Source of the DNA: Acinetobacter guillouiae CIP 63.46
Lineage (GTDB): Bacteria; Pseudomonadota; Gammaproteobacteria; Pseudomonadales; Moraxellaceae
DNA length: 64,000 nucleotides
Assembly: GCF_000368145.1 (NCBI RefSeq)
Contig: NZ_KB849281.1
Location: forward strand, 321,712-385,711
Direction: 5' to 3'
Position 1 is the first letter of the stretch. Every line of letters begins with the position of its first letter. A model generated the notes under the pieces. It had not been told where the DNA came from and did no database searches. It was given only the letters and a program-made list of their open reading frames with translations. Made by a program: the position numbers and the translations under genes. This document shows, one piece after another, positions 53,919-63,965 of the stretch.

Positions 53919-54260
53919 ATGAATACTGATGAATCTTGTTTAGCCGCAAATGTGTTGTCAAAGAATTGCCCCTCTCGGGTTAAGCTTATGCATTTAACCA
54001 ATCGTTGGGGCGTTTTGGTCATGTTCTGTTTAAGACGAGGAACACATCGTTTTAGTGAGTTAAGACGGAGAATTGATGGCATCAGTGAAAAAATGTTGAC
54101 TCAAACTTTACGTGATTTGGAAAATGATGGTTTTGTGATTCGTAAGGAATATCCAATTATTCCGCCACATGTAGAATATTCTTTATCTGAAAATAAAGGA
54201 GTTGAAGTCGCTGAAAAAATTTATGACTTGGTTCAATGGATTGAACAAAATGAAAATTAA
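53919..54260 (+). CDS. HxlR-family transcriptional regulator
   Basis: The 113-residue winged-helix protein matches HxlR regulators: KLMHLTNRWGVLVMFCLRRGTHRFSELRRRIDGISEKMLTQTLRDLENDGFVIRKEY (split across motifs) and IPPHVEYSLSENKG. Three cysteines are present, and many HxlR proteins sense thiol or quinone stress through cysteine. It is divergent from the FrnE-like and MBL genes, over a strong nested palindrome. The ATG at 53919 has GGAAAG; an in-frame earlier start at 53895 would lie within the operator. Confidence 0.88.
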   Translation: MNTDESCLAANVLSKNCPSRVKLMHLTNRWGVLVMFCLRRGTHRFSELRRRIDGISEKMLTQTLRDLENDGFVIRKEYPIIPPHVEYSLSENKGVEVAEKIYDLVQWIEQNEN

Positions 54261-54369
54261 CTAGGAATTGTTATAAGTTGTGTATTTAATGTTCTTTTTC
54301 ACTTTTCTTAAGTTTGATATTATCAATAAACATAAGGGACTGAGTGATATCTATTTCAACTTATATTAT

Positions 54370-54702
54370 TTAGGTTCTTAATACTTTATTGCCTAAATTA
54401 AATTCATTCACCATCACTTCCAAATCACAACTAATTTTTAAGCTTTTATTCTCGATATATTTATTTACATTTAAAGATATATAAGGCAAGAAAATATTCA
54501 TCAACTTAATTAAATCACTAATTCCTTTCGCTTCAAATTCGACAATATCTAAATTTATATTATTTTCATTCATGTTAACAAGATTTACTGTGACTTCATA
54601 TTCGAACCCTATATACATATCACTTTCAATTTTTGGATAAATATAAACATCTAAAATTAATTTATATTTTTTGAATTCCCACAATAAAATTGTGATATGC
54701 AT
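54370..54702 (-). CDS. Small AT-rich hypothetical protein, possible orphan immunity protein
   Basis: The 110-residue frame is rich in Ile, Asn, Glu and Lys and lies just downstream of the Rhs immunity candidate. It has no signal peptide or known motif. Its composition (very AT-rich codons) differs from the main chromosome genes but matches its neighbour, suggesting a second, displaced immunity gene. Real coding status is uncertain; the start lacks a clear ribosome site. Confidence 0.45.
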   Translation of the reverse strand: MHITILLWEFKKYKLILDVYIYPKIESDMYIGFEYEVTVNLVNMNENNINLDIVEFEAKGISDLIKLMNIFLPYISLNVNKYIENKSLKISCDLEVMVNEFNLGNKVLRT

Positions 54703-54724
54703 ATCTGTTCATTAAATTACAAAA

Positions 54725-54751
54725 AATATGATTATTTTTAATAATCATATT
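54725..54751 (-). terminator. AT-only hairpin after the immunity gene
   Basis: A 12-bp perfect stem AATATGATTATT/AATAATCATATT with a three-base loop is followed by T5 on the minus strand, 75 bp after the immunity gene. The stem has few GC pairs, so its strength is uncertain. Confidence 0.5.
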
Positions 54752-54825
54752 CATTTTCAAAACTTAGTATTTCATTTATAGCTTTTCAACTTTTTACTAC
54801 TACTTTGTCGTGATTCTGCTATGAA

Positions 54826-55221
54826 TTAGCTTCTATTTTCTTCAGAAGATACTGGTAAAAATGAATAACCTTTTGCATATATTTCAAAACAATGATCATA
54901 AGTCCATAATAAATATAAATTCATTCCATTTCCATCATAATTTACATAATCAAAGTTTGAATTAGATTTATGTGAGTACAAATGTTCGAACTCATCATAT
55001 TGAAGCATTTTAAAATTATTTACATTAGTAAACATGATTGATAGCAACTCGGAAGTTTTAAAAGTTTTACCATTTTCATTTTTTTTAATTTGACTATATG
55101 TCAAATTAAATTCTAAGCTATTACCTTGAGGATTAAATTTAAACTCATTTAACCAAAAATCTGTACGAGATGAAAGTATCCCAAATCTGGTACTGATTGG
55201 TAAAAAATTTAATTGTGACAT
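54826..55221 (-). CDS. Probable immunity protein of the Rhs toxin
   Basis: The 131-residue protein is unrecognised but sits exactly where the cognate immunity protein of an Rhs effector is expected: its ATG overlaps the end of the rhs frame by 13 bases, so translation is coupled. It is acidic, cytoplasmic, aromatic-rich (YDEFEHLYSHKSNSNFDYVNYDGNGM) and from AT-rich DNA. It should bind and block the C-terminal toxin domain. This is inference from position. Confidence 0.65.
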   Translation of the reverse strand: MSQLNFLPISTRFGILSSRTDFWLNEFKFNPQGNSLEFNLTYSQIKKNENGKTFKTSELLSIMFTNVNNFKMLQYDEFEHLYSHKSNSNFDYVNYDGNGMNLYLLWTYDHCFEIYAKGYSFLPVSSEENRS

Positions 55222-58200
55222 ATTGTTTTTCCTGCATCATTTGTAGAGAATCGACGTAAAGTAGCTTCTTGCTGTATTTCTTCTGGAGTAGCCCATCTTG
55301 TATTTACTCCAACTTTCGCCTGTTTCGCGGCCGCTAATCTTCGATTATCAAGAGAATATACCATATTACTTTTAGCACCTTGCTCTAATAATTTGGCTTG
55401 AACATTTTGTGGAAGATCTTTAAATCTCACTAACCTAATAGGCTCAACTTTGGCAGCATAAGATGGATCTGCCTGCAATCTATGTGCTAGGCCATTAACA
55501 TTACCACCATTTCCAAAACAAGGACTATAACCATTTTGACTGTACCTAATTGTTTTAGTTGACTTTATACGTTCCAATCCTAAAGGATCAATCCAACTGG
55601 TTGAACTAGGTGCATATTGGTATAGATTATTTCCACCTGTTAATCCAATAGGATCTTTACTTACAAACCGCCCCACATAAGGTGAATAGTAACGATAACG
55701 GTTGTAATGCAGTCCTGTTTCTTCATCAAAATACTGCCCCTGAAAACGGATGTTATTGCTTATAATTTCTGAGCTTTCAAAGAAGTTAGATTTAGCTTTT
55801 TCAGCCTTACACTCACCCCAAGCTTTATATTCAGCTTTCCAAATGATCGAACCTGTATGGTCGCTCATTTCTTGTGGTGTACCCAAATGGTCACAGTGGT
55901 AGAACCATACATCATCAAAGCCTTTGCTTTGCTTGGTAGTTTTCCATAGTGGGTCACGATGTACACTATACGGCTTGTCTGACCAATCAGGTGTTTGATG
56001 TAGTTCTATAGGGCTTTGATAGACGGCTTGCAGCATCGGCACAAAACTATCTTTTTCGTAGATATAGTGTTTAGTGGCTTGTTCTGTTGACTCATAAGCC
56101 AATGTGTCACCATCCCATCCATAGATGATGTTATGTTCATCCCCTGTATGATGCTGCTTATTACGTTTTTGTATTCTTCGTCCTAAAGCGTCATAGCGAT
56201 ATTCTGCTGTGTATTGGCTGTTACGGCTTTTGATCATTCGACCATAAACATCCCACTCAAGATTTAAATCACCTTGCGTTGATTTTTGTCGGACCAATTG
56301 TCCGTATGCATCATATTGGTATTGTTGGTCTAGGTATTCTTTGACCACGTTATTGACTAGACGATTGTAGCGATAGCCTTTTTCTTCTGCTGTTTGTTGA
56401 TGGCTTTTGGCTTTATCATCTTTGTAACGATCAACAATATTGCTGGCAGGGTCAAAACTAAAGGTTTCTTTACCGAGTTTACTACTGGCTTCAAGTAAGC
56501 GTCCAACAGGGTCATATTTATATGCAATGTTACCACGACGTGTATCTTTGATCGCTGTCAGCTCACCTGTTTTATCGTATTGATATAGTCGTTGTACTAA
56601 TTGGCTAGTTTGTTGTAGTGCATTGTTCTTTTCTTCGTTTGGGACTTTGTATTGGTTTTGGTAACCATTGTCATGCTCATTGAGCATGATTTGGCTGTGT
56701 AATCGTCCTGCTAAGTCAAACTGTTGCTCTTGGCTAACCCCATTAGCGTAGTGGCGAACAACTTCACGATGTAGGTCATCTCGCTCAAAACTCACCAAAT
56801 CCTGTCCATTGACAATCAGGCTTTGTACATGACCTGTACCATAGGTAAGCCAATCTATATTTTGTCCATCAGGGCGTATGGTTTTGATTCGATCATTGAT
56901 TTCATCATAACTATGCTTCCATACTGCTGTTTTATGTGTTTTATAATCCTGTTGGTATTCTTTAATTACATTGCCAGCAGCATCGTAGAACCACTGTAAA
57001 TTGCTCTCGGCATTTTTTGCTTGTATGAGATTACCTAAATAGTCATAGGCAAATTCTTCGGTTTGTTTGGATTCAAGCTCTAAACCATCGTGACCATAGC
57101 CTGCTGTTCGTTGTTCCAAACGCCCCATACTGTCAAAAATAAACTGTTGGATTCGGTCTTTTGGTGCTGTACGATCTTTTAGATCTTGACCATATGCTGA
57201 TGCTACTTCAATACTTGTAGCCAAACGACCATTCAATTCATCGTATTGATAAAGAGTTTCTTTAGCATCAAAATCAATTTCTTTAACTAAGCGCCCGCCT
57301 ACATCATAAATGAATTCGTAGTTTGCACCGTTCTCATTGATCAATCGGGTCAAACGTCCAAGGCGATCCCACTTGTATTTCAGTTTATGATTCAGTGCAT
57401 CGGTACGTGACAGGATTAAACCTGCTTCGTCGTATTCATAGCTTGTTTGATGTTGTTTTGGATCTATATGAGCAAGCAATCGTCCTTCAGCATCATGCAC
57501 AAAATGTTCAATAGAATCATCAAGATGTTTGATCTTTTCCAACTGACCAAAGGCGTTCAATGGCAAACCTTTGATTATCGGCTCACCCTTATCTGTAGTA
57601 ATTTCTGTATAAAAATATTCAACTTTCTGTTTTAAACCATTTTCAACAGATTTAACTCGCCCTCGATCATCATACTGCCACTTAGTTTCTTTACCTGAAC
57701 AGTCAGTATAGCTCAGCAAGTTACCTTGATCATCATATTTAAGGGCTTTACTCCCCCCTTTGGCATCTGTAATTGCAGTCACTAAGCCCATGCTGTTGTA
57801 GGCATAACCAGTTTCATGTTTCAGCGGATCAATTTCTTTAATCAGGTTGCCTGAACCGTCGTATTGTTTAAACCAGCGACCTTGCTCTGCATCCACCATA
57901 CCAATCAATTGGTCTTGTTCATCATATTCAAAGTAAGTTGTTGCACCATCTGCTTGCGTTGTCGAGAGAACATTGCCTCGTTCATCATAGCTATAAACTG
58001 TTTCTGTGCCATCTGTAGCCACATGTGAAGTAATATTTTTTGCATCGTCCCTAAAAAACCATTCCTGTAAATTATCAGGATAAATAATACGATAGGTATA
58101 GCCTGTAATGCCGTAGTAATGTTCCGTCACATTACCATCTATATCAGTTACAGTAGTAACACGTACATTCTCATCCCACTCAAGTTTTCTTGCCGAACTA

Positions 58201-60032
58201 TAATCATCAGCCCACTCTTCAATCGCCTTTGAGCTTGGTAATTTTCCATTCCATTTCAAATTCATACCACGTTTTGTCAAGTCTGTATAACGTGTAAGAA
58301 GATGATGTTGGTAGGTATATTGGTAAGAAGCACCAAATTCGTTGGTTGCTTGGATCAGATCAGCTTGATCATTGTATACATATGCAGATAACTGACGTTT
58401 TAATTGCCCATCCTTCACCAACCATATTTCATCAACCAATTTGTTTTGATTCAGCTTTAAAGCAAGGTGCGCTAAGATATTTTGGTCTTGTTTAAATATA
58501 ATATCGGATAAATAGCTTTCATCATCAATGCGGTGATCATAACGTAAACCTACGCTAAACCCATTTTGGCGCTCTATAGAAACTAGTCTAAATTCATTTT
58601 TATATTTTTGGTAATAACGAGATTCATTTGAACCAAATGTAATTGCACGAATATCATCAGAAACTACAGTGTAGGTAAAATTTTCAATTTCATCGTAAAA
58701 GCTTTGCCCAGCCTTTAATTCACGTAGCTTGATAGGACGACCATCTATACCAATATATTCCCAACCTTTCAGTTCAATATTTTCTTTTGGATTTTTTTCA
58801 TTATATTGACTACGTTGTACAATTTTACTGCTAAATGGCGTTGTCCAACGTGCGCCAAATATGGATTGGTCATACTGATATAGATTCGAAATATAAGAAC
58901 GAGCCAAGGGCTCAACCACTAATGGATGAATCAGTGCATCATCATGCGTTAAAAACTCGGTCCCCATTGCAAATGAGATAGAACCGCTTGTTCCACCTTT
59001 ACAGTTCTTACATTGATTGGCATTGTTAGTCGCAGGATGTTCATCCCTAGATTTTTCTAATTTATTATTGTTCTTTGCATTTTTTGCCTGCGTTGTCTGT
59101 GTGGCTTTCACTTGAGCTGACTTGGTCTTTCTAAATCGAGAAGCACCTAATCTCAAGACCTCAAATAACCATCCTATTGTTTGTGGTTCAGCTTTATTTC
59201 CTAGTTTTCTGATTTTGGCATTTGCCGTCACACCTACTTTACTGATTGTTGCACCCACATTTAAAACAGGTTGTTTTAAATGTTGCGGAACAAGCATTGA
59301 AACGACTTTAGCATTGTTATTTACATTAGTTTTAAACAGGGCTTTACCCCAGTTTTCAGTCATATAAACTATATTTTTACCAGCACGTACAAGATCTCCA
59401 CTTTTTAATCCCTTAGCAATTCCTGCTGCTTGTTGTTGTGCCCGTGTTGCATTTGCACCTGCATTGGTAAACACTTTACCCTGTGTCACCACACGAACAA
59501 TTCCTCCATTGATTTCAGTAGTTGCACCTTGAATGGTATTTCCGCATGATCCTAAAATAGAGTTGAGTTGCGTCAAGCCCGATGCACAAAATTTTTCAAT
59601 ATTACCTGCAACTTGATCATTTAGATGTTTACCAATAACAGTAATTACTGCTTCAGCTAACGCAGCTTTTCCAACCCTCTTTACTTCCTGACGTACTAGA
59701 AATAATGCAGGTCGAGCTGAGGTACGAATAGCTGTTGTACCTGGTACGGGAGCAACACCTATTAAATCAATACCTACAGTTGTCCAATCAAAGACATCGG
59801 CATTCTGATAACCTTTTTCATAAATTTGGAAAATGTCTGTAACTACATCAATTGCAGCCATAACATTCCCAATAATCGGTACAGTTCCTAATACACTGCT
59901 AACTAAGTTCAAACCAACGAGTTGGTGAGTATGGTCTAGTAACCACTTATCAATTTTTTGCTTTGAATTATTGATGTCTTTAATAGACACTTCATTGAGT
60001 GGTTTTACAACTTCTGTTTTTGGTTGAGCCAT
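55209..60032 (-). CDS. Rhs-repeat polymorphic toxin, probable T6SS effector
   Basis: The 1607-residue protein is encoded 15 bp after vgrG. Residues 38-140 contain hydrophobic helices (LVSSVLGTVPIIGNVMAAI, TTVGIDLIGVAPVPG), like the pre-membrane segment of Rhs effectors. A CKNCKGG motif at 341-347 opens the Rhs region, followed by many YDxxGxL repeats that form a shell. The core ends in YDEETGL-type and DPIGLTGG (1460-1467) with a final DPLGLE at 1482-1487. The last 120 residues are the variable toxin (IRYSQNGYSPCF, VYSLDNRRLAAAKQA), which reads like a ParB/Srx-type toxin. No PAAR motif is visible. Confidence 0.88.
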   Translation of the reverse strand: MAQPKTEVVKPLNEVSIKDINNSKQKIDKWLLDHTHQLVGLNLVSSVLGTVPIIGNVMAAIDVVTDIFQIYEKGYQNADVFDWTTVGIDLIGVAPVPGTTAIRTSARPALFLVRQEVKRVGKAALAEAVITVIGKHLNDQVAGNIEKFCASGLTQLNSILGSCGNTIQGATTEINGGIVRVVTQGKVFTNAGANATRAQQQAAGIAKGLKSGDLVRAGKNIVYMTENWGKALFKTNVNNNAKVVSMLVPQHLKQPVLNVGATISKVGVTANAKIRKLGNKAEPQTIGWLFEVLRLGASRFRKTKSAQVKATQTTQAKNAKNNNKLEKSRDEHPATNNANQCKNCKGGTSGSISFAMGTEFLTHDDALIHPLVVEPLARSYISNLYQYDQSIFGARWTTPFSSKIVQRSQYNEKNPKENIELKGWEYIGIDGRPIKLRELKAGQSFYDEIENFTYTVVSDDIRAITFGSNESRYYQKYKNEFRLVSIERQNGFSVGLRYDHRIDDESYLSDIIFKQDQNILAHLALKLNQNKLVDEIWLVKDGQLKRQLSAYVYNDQADLIQATNEFGASYQYTYQHHLLTRYTDLTKRGMNLKWNGKLPSSKAIEEWADDYSSARKLEWDENVRVTTVTDIDGNVTEHYYGITGYTYRIIYPDNLQEWFFRDDAKNITSHVATDGTETVYSYDERGNVLSTTQADGATTYFEYDEQDQLIGMVDAEQGRWFKQYDGSGNLIKEIDPLKHETGYAYNSMGLVTAITDAKGGSKALKYDDQGNLLSYTDCSGKETKWQYDDRGRVKSVENGLKQKVEYFYTEITTDKGEPIIKGLPLNAFGQLEKIKHLDDSIEHFVHDAEGRLLAHIDPKQHQTSYEYDEAGLILSRTDALNHKLKYKWDRLGRLTRLINENGANYEFIYDVGGRLVKEIDFDAKETLYQYDELNGRLATSIEVASAYGQDLKDRTAPKDRIQQFIFDSMGRLEQRTAGYGHDGLELESKQTEEFAYDYLGNLIQAKNAESNLQWFYDAAGNVIKEYQQDYKTHKTAVWKHSYDEINDRIKTIRPDGQNIDWLTYGTGHVQSLIVNGQDLVSFERDDLHREVVRHYANGVSQEQQFDLAGRLHSQIMLNEHDNGYQNQYKVPNEEKNNALQQTSQLVQRLYQYDKTGELTAIKDTRRGNIAYKYDPVGRLLEASSKLGKETFSFDPASNIVDRYKDDKAKSHQQTAEEKGYRYNRLVNNVVKEYLDQQYQYDAYGQLVRQKSTQGDLNLEWDVYGRMIKSRNSQYTAEYRYDALGRRIQKRNKQHHTGDEHNIIYGWDGDTLAYESTEQATKHYIYEKDSFVPMLQAVYQSPIELHQTPDWSDKPYSVHRDPLWKTTKQSKGFDDVWFYHCDHLGTPQEMSDHTGSIIWKAEYKAWGECKAEKAKSNFFESSEIISNNIRFQGQYFDEETGLHYNRYRYYSPYVGRFVSKDPIGLTGGNNLYQYAPSSTSWIDPLGLERIKSTKTIRYSQNGYSPCFGNGGNVNGLAHRLQADPSYAAKVEPIRLVRFKDLPQNVQAKLLEQGAKSNMVYSLDNRRLAAAKQAKVGVNTRWATPEEIQQEATLRRFSTNDAGKTICHN

Positions 60033-60047
60033 TGTATTTCTTCTCTA

Positions 60048-63000
60048 TTAGTTCTTATCAAATGGGCTTTTTAAATATTGCGGTAAAACATTTGTTGTTA
60101 TACCACTGATATTTGAAAGATTAACTTCACTTTTTTGCGAAGCAACAAATCCCCCGCCTAAATTAGCCAGACTACCATTTGATTTTGTATTCGGTAATAA
60201 ACTTGAAATTTTCTCTGATACCACACCCTGTACTTGATTATTGAGCATTGGTAGCAAAGTTTTAGCACCATCAGATTTAATTTTTTGTGCTAATTGAATA
60301 TTCTTCATTAAGCTTTTAGGATCAGTCAGTTGTTTGGTAAAATCGCCTAACGCTGCTTGTGCTTTTTTACTCACATTTGCCAGAAGTGATTCAGATTGTT
60401 CTAAATCCTCATCATTTTTATTAGGCCACTCAACTTCACGCTTGAAGTCACTAGACTCATCCCAAGGATCACGTTGATCATCTTCAAAATTAATTTTGAC
60501 TGCACCTGCTGCTAATCCTGTAACTCTGGCAAAACCTTTATCATCTAATTTACCTTTAACAACTTTGCCTAATACATCAGTAACACTATATTCCCCACTT
60601 TTTACAAAATTTCCATGCGCATAATCATGCAACAACTCTAAAACGCCTGAAGCACGTTTCGGTGGTGGGGGTAGGCTAGACTTAGCACTAACACTTGCCC
60701 CGCCCTGAAACACATGCTGCCCAGCATTCACTTCAAACTTTCCACCCGTCTTTGGAAAAATTCCTGAGCCATTTAAAGTAATCTGTGAAGTTGCACCTGT
60801 AATCACAACTTCTTTAGGACTACTAATCACAACTTTGTCATCAGTAGATGAAATGTTAATCCCCAGCTTGGCAAAAATATCTAATGCATCTGACTGCGCT
60901 TGGATCTCGACTTTACTCTGCGCTGCAATGGCTTTAATGCCACCTTGAGCAGCAAATAAACTGAGTTTGTTTTGTGCGTGTGCAATCAAATTCTTTTGCG
61001 TACTCAAGTTGATGCTATCGCCTGCAATCTGATTGATCTGTGAATCTGCTGATAAATGAATATCTTCTGGAGTACTTAAGGCAATCCCATCTTGTGAACT
61101 TAATAAAAGCAAGGCTTTATTAAATTTTGCAATTTTTTGCTCTAATTGTTCTGCAAATTCTTTTAGTTGTTCAACTGATTCAATTTCATCAGTTTTTTGA
61201 TTTTTGGCAATATCACTTAAGGCTTTACTGTTGGTCTGACTACCCTCAAGTTGCTTTTTGGCAAGCTCTGAATCAAGGTGATCACCTTTGGCTTGGTCTT
61301 GTTTATAGGTTGAAAGTAGTAAGCCTTGCCCTGCCCGAACGGCTCCCCATTGGTCAGTTCTCAGCTCAAAGCCTTCACCACGATCATCACTTCCTGCTTT
61401 GTCTTTAGGATGACTCAGTTTGCCCAAGTTGAGTTGGCTGGCACCATGACTACTCTGTAACTGGCTGCTGATTTGGCCAGTAGTATCGTCAAACCTAAGT
61501 TGATTGTAGCCACTGCCTTGATACTCTCGACTTTTTATTCCTGCCAGTTTCTTGGTATCAGGCAGTTTGCCTTTGTCATCAAACTTGCTTGGATGACGTT
61601 GCGCTTCATGGATGCGCCCAACCACAAATGGACGGTCAATGTTGCCATCAAAGAAATCAATCACAACAATCTCACCGATTCTCGGTAAGAATCGCGCCCC
61701 ATAGCCTTCACCTGCCCATGGGGTCAGGATATCGACCCAAGCGGAATCTGTGTCATTGTCATTAGAACCCGCACCGCCATCATGGGTATTGTCTTCATTA
61801 CGGCTAAACAGGAAGCGAACTTTAATACGCCCCCATTCATCGACATGGATTTCTTCTCCACTTGGTCCAACCACTCTAGCACGTTGGGGTAATGCAATCG
61901 GACGATGTTTTAATGGATCGTATTCTGGAACAGTGGTGATATTTCGACGTTGTAGCACCAACTGATTGGCTTGACGCTCATCACTATTGTTTATTGTAAT
62001 ATTGCTCATTTGCCAATTGCTTTGTTGGACTAAAGCGGTGACTTGATCGGTGAGGTCTTTGGGTAAGTTATTTTGGTTATAAAAACTTTTAGCTGTGATT
62101 AAAAATTCTTTGTCTGCACCTGAGTGTTGATCTATCTCAGGGTGTTCATTCAGTTCAAACCAATAGCCAACATGTGCATCGCGCACTGTTGACGTTGCTG
62201 TAAATTGTTTGGCTTGTGAATCATAATAGTTGCTGAGGTTTTGATTAAATTTTTCAATCTGACTGTTGCCCGATGGCGTTGCGCCATCTTCACCATTAAG
62301 GTCTTGAATCCATGCAGGGCTAAAGTGCCATGCTTGTTCTAAAGCTAGACTGGCATTGTCATAATTTTCACTATGGCTGTGCTTACTTTGGACACTACCA
62401 GCGCCTTCATCAATATCCAATACATCAGCTTGCCAACGCTGGATATGCACCGAAGTCGGTTGAATGGAACGCTGACCAATAAAATTGGTAATTGAATCAG
62501 TTTTTTCTACGGCGCTGCTTCTATGGAAGCGAATATTGCGGCGTTCTAAGGCACTAAATTGCGAATTGTCATCAATTAAACGAAGCTTTTGTGCTTGAAT
62601 TTGTTCTGTTGAACTCGACACTTTAAGCTGGGCTTCATCGATCAGCCAGTTAATCCCTTCACTTCTCATCAAACGGGTCAGGAAGTCAAAATCACTTTCA
62701 GAAGCCTGCATAATAAATGGGCGTACATCATAGTCTTTGCTTAAGCCACTCTTATCTAGACTCAGACTTGAGGCAAACAGTGGGCTGCGTTGTGCCCATT
62801 CTTGGAACACGGTCTGGATCACATCCACAACCGACTTATTCATAAATACTCGAGAGTTTCTACGGTGTTTCCAAAGTGCTGTTGGGTCTTCTACAGTCAA
62901 ACGATAGATAGTAAGAGAACCATCAGATGCGCCAATATCGGCTTGGGTCACAATCCCTGAAATACGGGTTAACTCAGATTTATCTGTGACAATATCGATT

Positions 63001-63218
63001 GCAGCTTGAGTTCCAATAAAGCTTTTTAAAGGGATAGTTGCTGACGTTGCAAGACAGATGAGTTGGAGCCGAACACCCTCATTGATTTGATGTGTTCCAT
63101 CGATACGTTGTAGGAACACCTGTTGGCTCAACGCCGAATTAGAAAATTGTACGTGAATCGCACGTTTTTGTGCTGATAAGCCAAGCTGCTCCAAAGCAGC
63201 GTAAATATTGTTAGACAT
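60048..63218 (-). CDS. vgrG: Type VI secretion tip protein VgrG with extended C-terminus
   Basis: The 1056-residue protein forms the trimeric spike tip of a T6SS. The N-terminal gp27-like base (to about 400) includes FLTRLMRSEGINWLI; the gp5 OB-fold follows with VVGPSGEEIHVDEWGRIKVRFLF and WAGEGYGARFLPRIGEIVVIDF. A DUF2345-type beta-helix (about 680-850; IALSTPEDIHLSADSQ, INLSTQKNLIAHAQ) extends it. The last 190 residues, from SLPPPPKR onward, are a separate extension with helical and Gly/Asn-rich parts. It probably delivers the Rhs toxin encoded 15 bp downstream. No other T6SS genes are nearby. Confidence 0.92.
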   Translation of the reverse strand: MSNNIYAALEQLGLSAQKRAIHVQFSNSALSQQVFLQRIDGTHQINEGVRLQLICLATSATIPLKSFIGTQAAIDIVTDKSELTRISGIVTQADIGASDGSLTIYRLTVEDPTALWKHRRNSRVFMNKSVVDVIQTVFQEWAQRSPLFASSLSLDKSGLSKDYDVRPFIMQASESDFDFLTRLMRSEGINWLIDEAQLKVSSSTEQIQAQKLRLIDDNSQFSALERRNIRFHRSSAVEKTDSITNFIGQRSIQPTSVHIQRWQADVLDIDEGAGSVQSKHSHSENYDNASLALEQAWHFSPAWIQDLNGEDGATPSGNSQIEKFNQNLSNYYDSQAKQFTATSTVRDAHVGYWFELNEHPEIDQHSGADKEFLITAKSFYNQNNLPKDLTDQVTALVQQSNWQMSNITINNSDERQANQLVLQRRNITTVPEYDPLKHRPIALPQRARVVGPSGEEIHVDEWGRIKVRFLFSRNEDNTHDGGAGSNDNDTDSAWVDILTPWAGEGYGARFLPRIGEIVVIDFFDGNIDRPFVVGRIHEAQRHPSKFDDKGKLPDTKKLAGIKSREYQGSGYNQLRFDDTTGQISSQLQSSHGASQLNLGKLSHPKDKAGSDDRGEGFELRTDQWGAVRAGQGLLLSTYKQDQAKGDHLDSELAKKQLEGSQTNSKALSDIAKNQKTDEIESVEQLKEFAEQLEQKIAKFNKALLLLSSQDGIALSTPEDIHLSADSQINQIAGDSINLSTQKNLIAHAQNKLSLFAAQGGIKAIAAQSKVEIQAQSDALDIFAKLGINISSTDDKVVISSPKEVVITGATSQITLNGSGIFPKTGGKFEVNAGQHVFQGGASVSAKSSLPPPPKRASGVLELLHDYAHGNFVKSGEYSVTDVLGKVVKGKLDDKGFARVTGLAAGAVKINFEDDQRDPWDESSDFKREVEWPNKNDEDLEQSESLLANVSKKAQAALGDFTKQLTDPKSLMKNIQLAQKIKSDGAKTLLPMLNNQVQGVVSEKISSLLPNTKSNGSLANLGGGFVASQKSEVNLSNISGITTNVLPQYLKSPFDKN

Positions 63219-63476
63219 GCATTATTATTTAATTTTAAATTGTGATGTATTCTACTAAAAAGTTAGGCGGACTGTCTATTTATTACTGGTTATTTACACA
63301 ACACTGACTTGGTTTTGAATATGCCCGTTTTAGCTCAATATCATTATTGATAATGGTCATTTGCAATGATTAAAAACTTGAAAGCGCGCTTAGAGTTTTT
63401 TCACCAAACATAAGTGATCAACAGCTCAAGATAAAAAGCTAAAATATCAATCACATAAAATATTAATATTGGATTC

Positions 63477-63938
63477 TTATTCACGCTCTAAAATACGGGG
63501 ACCGGATCCTTGGTGTCTTAATATATCTTCTGGATTACGTAAAGGACATTGCTTTAGAGATAAACAACCACAACCAATACACCAATCCATTTCATCTCTT
63601 AAACGTGTTAGTTTTTGAATACGCTCATCTAAATCCTTACGCCAATGCGATGATAACACTGACCATTGTTCTGCGGTTAATTTGCTTCCCATAGGATAAA
63701 CACTTAATGCATTTTTAATTTCCTCCAGAGAAATTCCTACTTTTTGTGCAACCTTAATAATTCCAATATAACGTAAGACAATTGATGGAAAACGACGCTG
63801 ATTTCCATTTGTTCTAATACTTTTAATTAGCCCTTTCGACTCATAAAAATGCAAGGTTGAAACGGCTACACCACTCCGTTTAGCCACCTCTCCTACCGTC
63901 ATCATTCGATTAAAATCAATTTTTTCTTCTGTCCGCAT
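63477..63938 (-). CDS. soxR: Redox-sensing MerR-family activator SoxR
   Basis: The 153-residue protein has a MerR helix-turn-helix ([25 protein letters not shown]) and the [2Fe-2S] ligands in CX2CXCX5C at Cys120, Cys123, Cys125 and Cys131, as in SoxR. It senses redox-cycling compounds. An ATG at 63956 is in frame but lies inside an 18-bp SoxR-like operator; the ATG at 63938 is preferred. Its target may be the divergent gene beyond the window edge. Confidence 0.92.
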   Translation of the reverse strand: MRTEEKIDFNRMMTVGEVAKRSGVAVSTLHFYESKGLIKSIRTNGNQRRFPSIVLRYIGIIKVAQKVGISLEEIKNALSVYPMGSKLTAEQWSVLSSHWRKDLDERIQKLTRLRDEMDWCIGCGCLSLKQCPLRNPEDILRHQGSGPRILERE

Positions 63939-63947
63939 TTTGATATT

Positions 63948-63965
63948 TCTCAACATTACTTGAGG
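63948..63965. promoter_or_regulatory. SoxR-type operator
   Basis: Read on the minus strand, CCTCAAGTAATGTTGAGA matches 14 of 18 positions of the E. coli soxS operator. It lies immediately upstream of soxR. Confidence 0.65.

Noticed and set aside
54725-54751. Operator for the small AT-rich gene
   Set aside because: The perfect stem with T5 on the minus strand fits an mRNA end better than a protein-binding site.
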